From NCBI GenBank assembly GCA_023455425.1, contig JAEYCM010000006.1:1-64000 (forward strand): a stretch of 64,000 nt of DNA, given 5' to 3'. This document shows positions 63,289 through 64,000 of this stretch, piece after piece. The DNA is from Bacillota bacterium. Lineage in GTDB: Bacteria > Bacillota > Clostridia > Christensenellales > CAG-138. The notes under the pieces were generated by a model. The model saw only the letters and a list, made by a program, of their open reading frames with translations, had not been told where the DNA came from and did not search any database. How positions within the stretch are numbered: the stretch's first letter is position 1; every line of letters starts with the position of its first letter. The position numbers and the translations under genes were made by a program.

Positions 63289-64000
63289 ATGACAAAGCCA
63301 TTTCAACTCAAAAAAATCCTGATGGAATATCTGGTGCTTGTCGCCATTGCGCTGCTGGTGCTGGTTACAGTCATCGTGGAGCCGAACTTTCTTACCGGCC
63401 CCAACTTGACCAATATCCTGCGTCAATTTGGCCCATTAAGCCTTGTTTCGCTGGGCATGACGCTGGTGATCATCGGCGGATTTATCGATCTTTCGGTGGC
63501 CGGGATCATATCGCTGGTGGCGGTGGTTACGGTATCCATGATTGACCGGGTGGGACAGACCAACGCGCTTATAATCGGCATGGCGCTGGGGGCGGCGCTG
63601 GGCTGCCTGAACAGCCTGGTTCTGCTTAGCTGCGGGGCGACCACCCAGGCGAAAGCGTTGTTTATCACGTTCGGCATGAGTTCGGTATACAGCGCCATTG
63701 CGTTGATCTATACCGACGGTTCCACACTGCACATGTCCTGGCTGACATCGCCGCAAACCATATTCTCAGCCATAGGTTCGGGCACGCTGGGGATATTGTC
63801 CATATCGTTCCTTGTATTTCTGGTATGCTTGGCGGTGCTCCACATCTTCCAGACCAAGACCTATTTGGGGAGGTCCATCGGCTATACCGGCGGCAACATG
63901 GTGGCGGCGGAGTTGGGCGGTATTCCCGTCAAGCGCAGCATCGTGCTCATCTACACAATCTCAGGGCTGATGGCGGCCATCGGCTCGGTGGTGCTGTTCT
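63289..64000 (+). CDS. Sugar ABC transporter permease (RbsC type), 5' part
   Basis: 237 codons are visible and the frame is still open at the window edge. GGAGG precedes the ATG at 63289, 14 bases after the ATPase stop. The visible part has several hydrophobic segments and the CUT2 motifs LVIIGGFIDLSVAGIISL, ALFITFGMSSVYSAIALIY, TYLGRSIGYTGGN and AAELGGIPVKRS. It completes the third importer; more genes of the operon may follow outside the window. Confidence 0.92.
   Translation, partial: MTKPFQLKKILMEYLVLVAIALLVLVTVIVEPNFLTGPNLTNILRQFGPLSLVSLGMTLVIIGGFIDLSVAGIISLVAVVTVSMIDRVGQTNALIIGMALGAALGCLNSLVLLSCGATTQAKALFITFGMSSVYSAIALIYTDGSTLHMSWLTSPQTIFSAIGSGTLGILSISFLVFLVCLAVLHIFQTKTYLGRSIGYTGGNMVAAELGGIPVKRSIVLIYTISGLMAAIGSVVLF

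Overview
The window looks like chromosome from an anaerobic, Gram-positive-type clostridial bacterium (Bacillota/Clostridia; Christensenellales-like is only a guess). Support for this: strong AGGAGG-type ribosome binding sites, frequent TTG/GTG starts, lipoprotein-type substrate-binding proteins, an anaerobic (early-cobalt, cbi-type) cobalamin pathway, and two oxygen-sensitive glycyl radical enzymes with radical-SAM activases. No rRNA, tRNA, CRISPR array, insertion sequence or phage gene was seen.

Layout. (1) 1-7428: the end of a sugar ABC permease, its ATPase and binding protein, then a carbohydrate operon with a FucI/AraA-like isomerase, a triosephosphate-isomerase-like protein flanked by two YjbQ-family proteins, a ribulose-phosphate 3-epimerase and a SIS-domain sugar-phosphate isomerase. 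(2) 7583-13720: an accessory, partly AT-richer and decaying segment. It has a strong promoter with an operator at the start site, an alpha/beta hydrolase, a methyltransferase split by an in-frame TAG, a second methyltransferase, a rifampin-phosphotransferase (rph) gene broken by two frameshifts, and remnants of a 7TMR-DISM sensor/response-regulator pair. (3) 13782-32871: two divergent cobalamin transcription units, each with promoter, cobalamin-riboswitch leader and terminator. Leftwards: btuC, btuD, an exported CbiK-like cobaltochelatase and a BtuF-like lipoprotein with an SLH-like tail. Rightwards: 15 tightly overlapping genes (cbiD-F-G-H-J-ET-A, cobT-U-S-C, cbiB, cobD, cbiP, cbiC) covering most of anaerobic B12 synthesis; cbiL is absent. 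(4) 32930-33724: a lone SIMPL/YggE-like exported protein.

(5) 34012-47495: an operon with a clear promoter and a LacI-type palindrome. It encodes a 3-hydroxyacyl-CoA-dehydrogenase-like enzyme, two zinc alcohol dehydrogenases, an Mgl-type galactose/glucose transporter, a 6-phosphogluconolactonase-type lactonase, a LacI regulator, a PfkB kinase, 6-phosphogluconate dehydrogenase and a LarA-family protein. These could take a hexose through lactone and hexonate to 6-phosphogluconate and ribulose 5-phosphate, without glucose-6-phosphate dehydrogenase. (6) 47561-64000: a glycyl-radical region. A HAD phosphatase and a radical-SAM activase are divergent from a ROK kinase and glycyl radical enzyme 1. 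DeoR and AraC regulators follow, then glycyl radical enzyme 2, its ferredoxin-type activase, a 586-residue two-domain ROK-like protein, a shikimate-dehydrogenase-like enzyme with an altered substrate pocket, and a third Rbs-type transporter that runs off the end. Regions 5 and 6 look like modules for import and anaerobic breakdown of polyols, sugar acids or cyclitols; the substrates cannot be read from sequence.

Starts were chosen by ribosome-binding-site spacing and overlap with the previous gene. All functions are by motif recognition only; no database search was possible.
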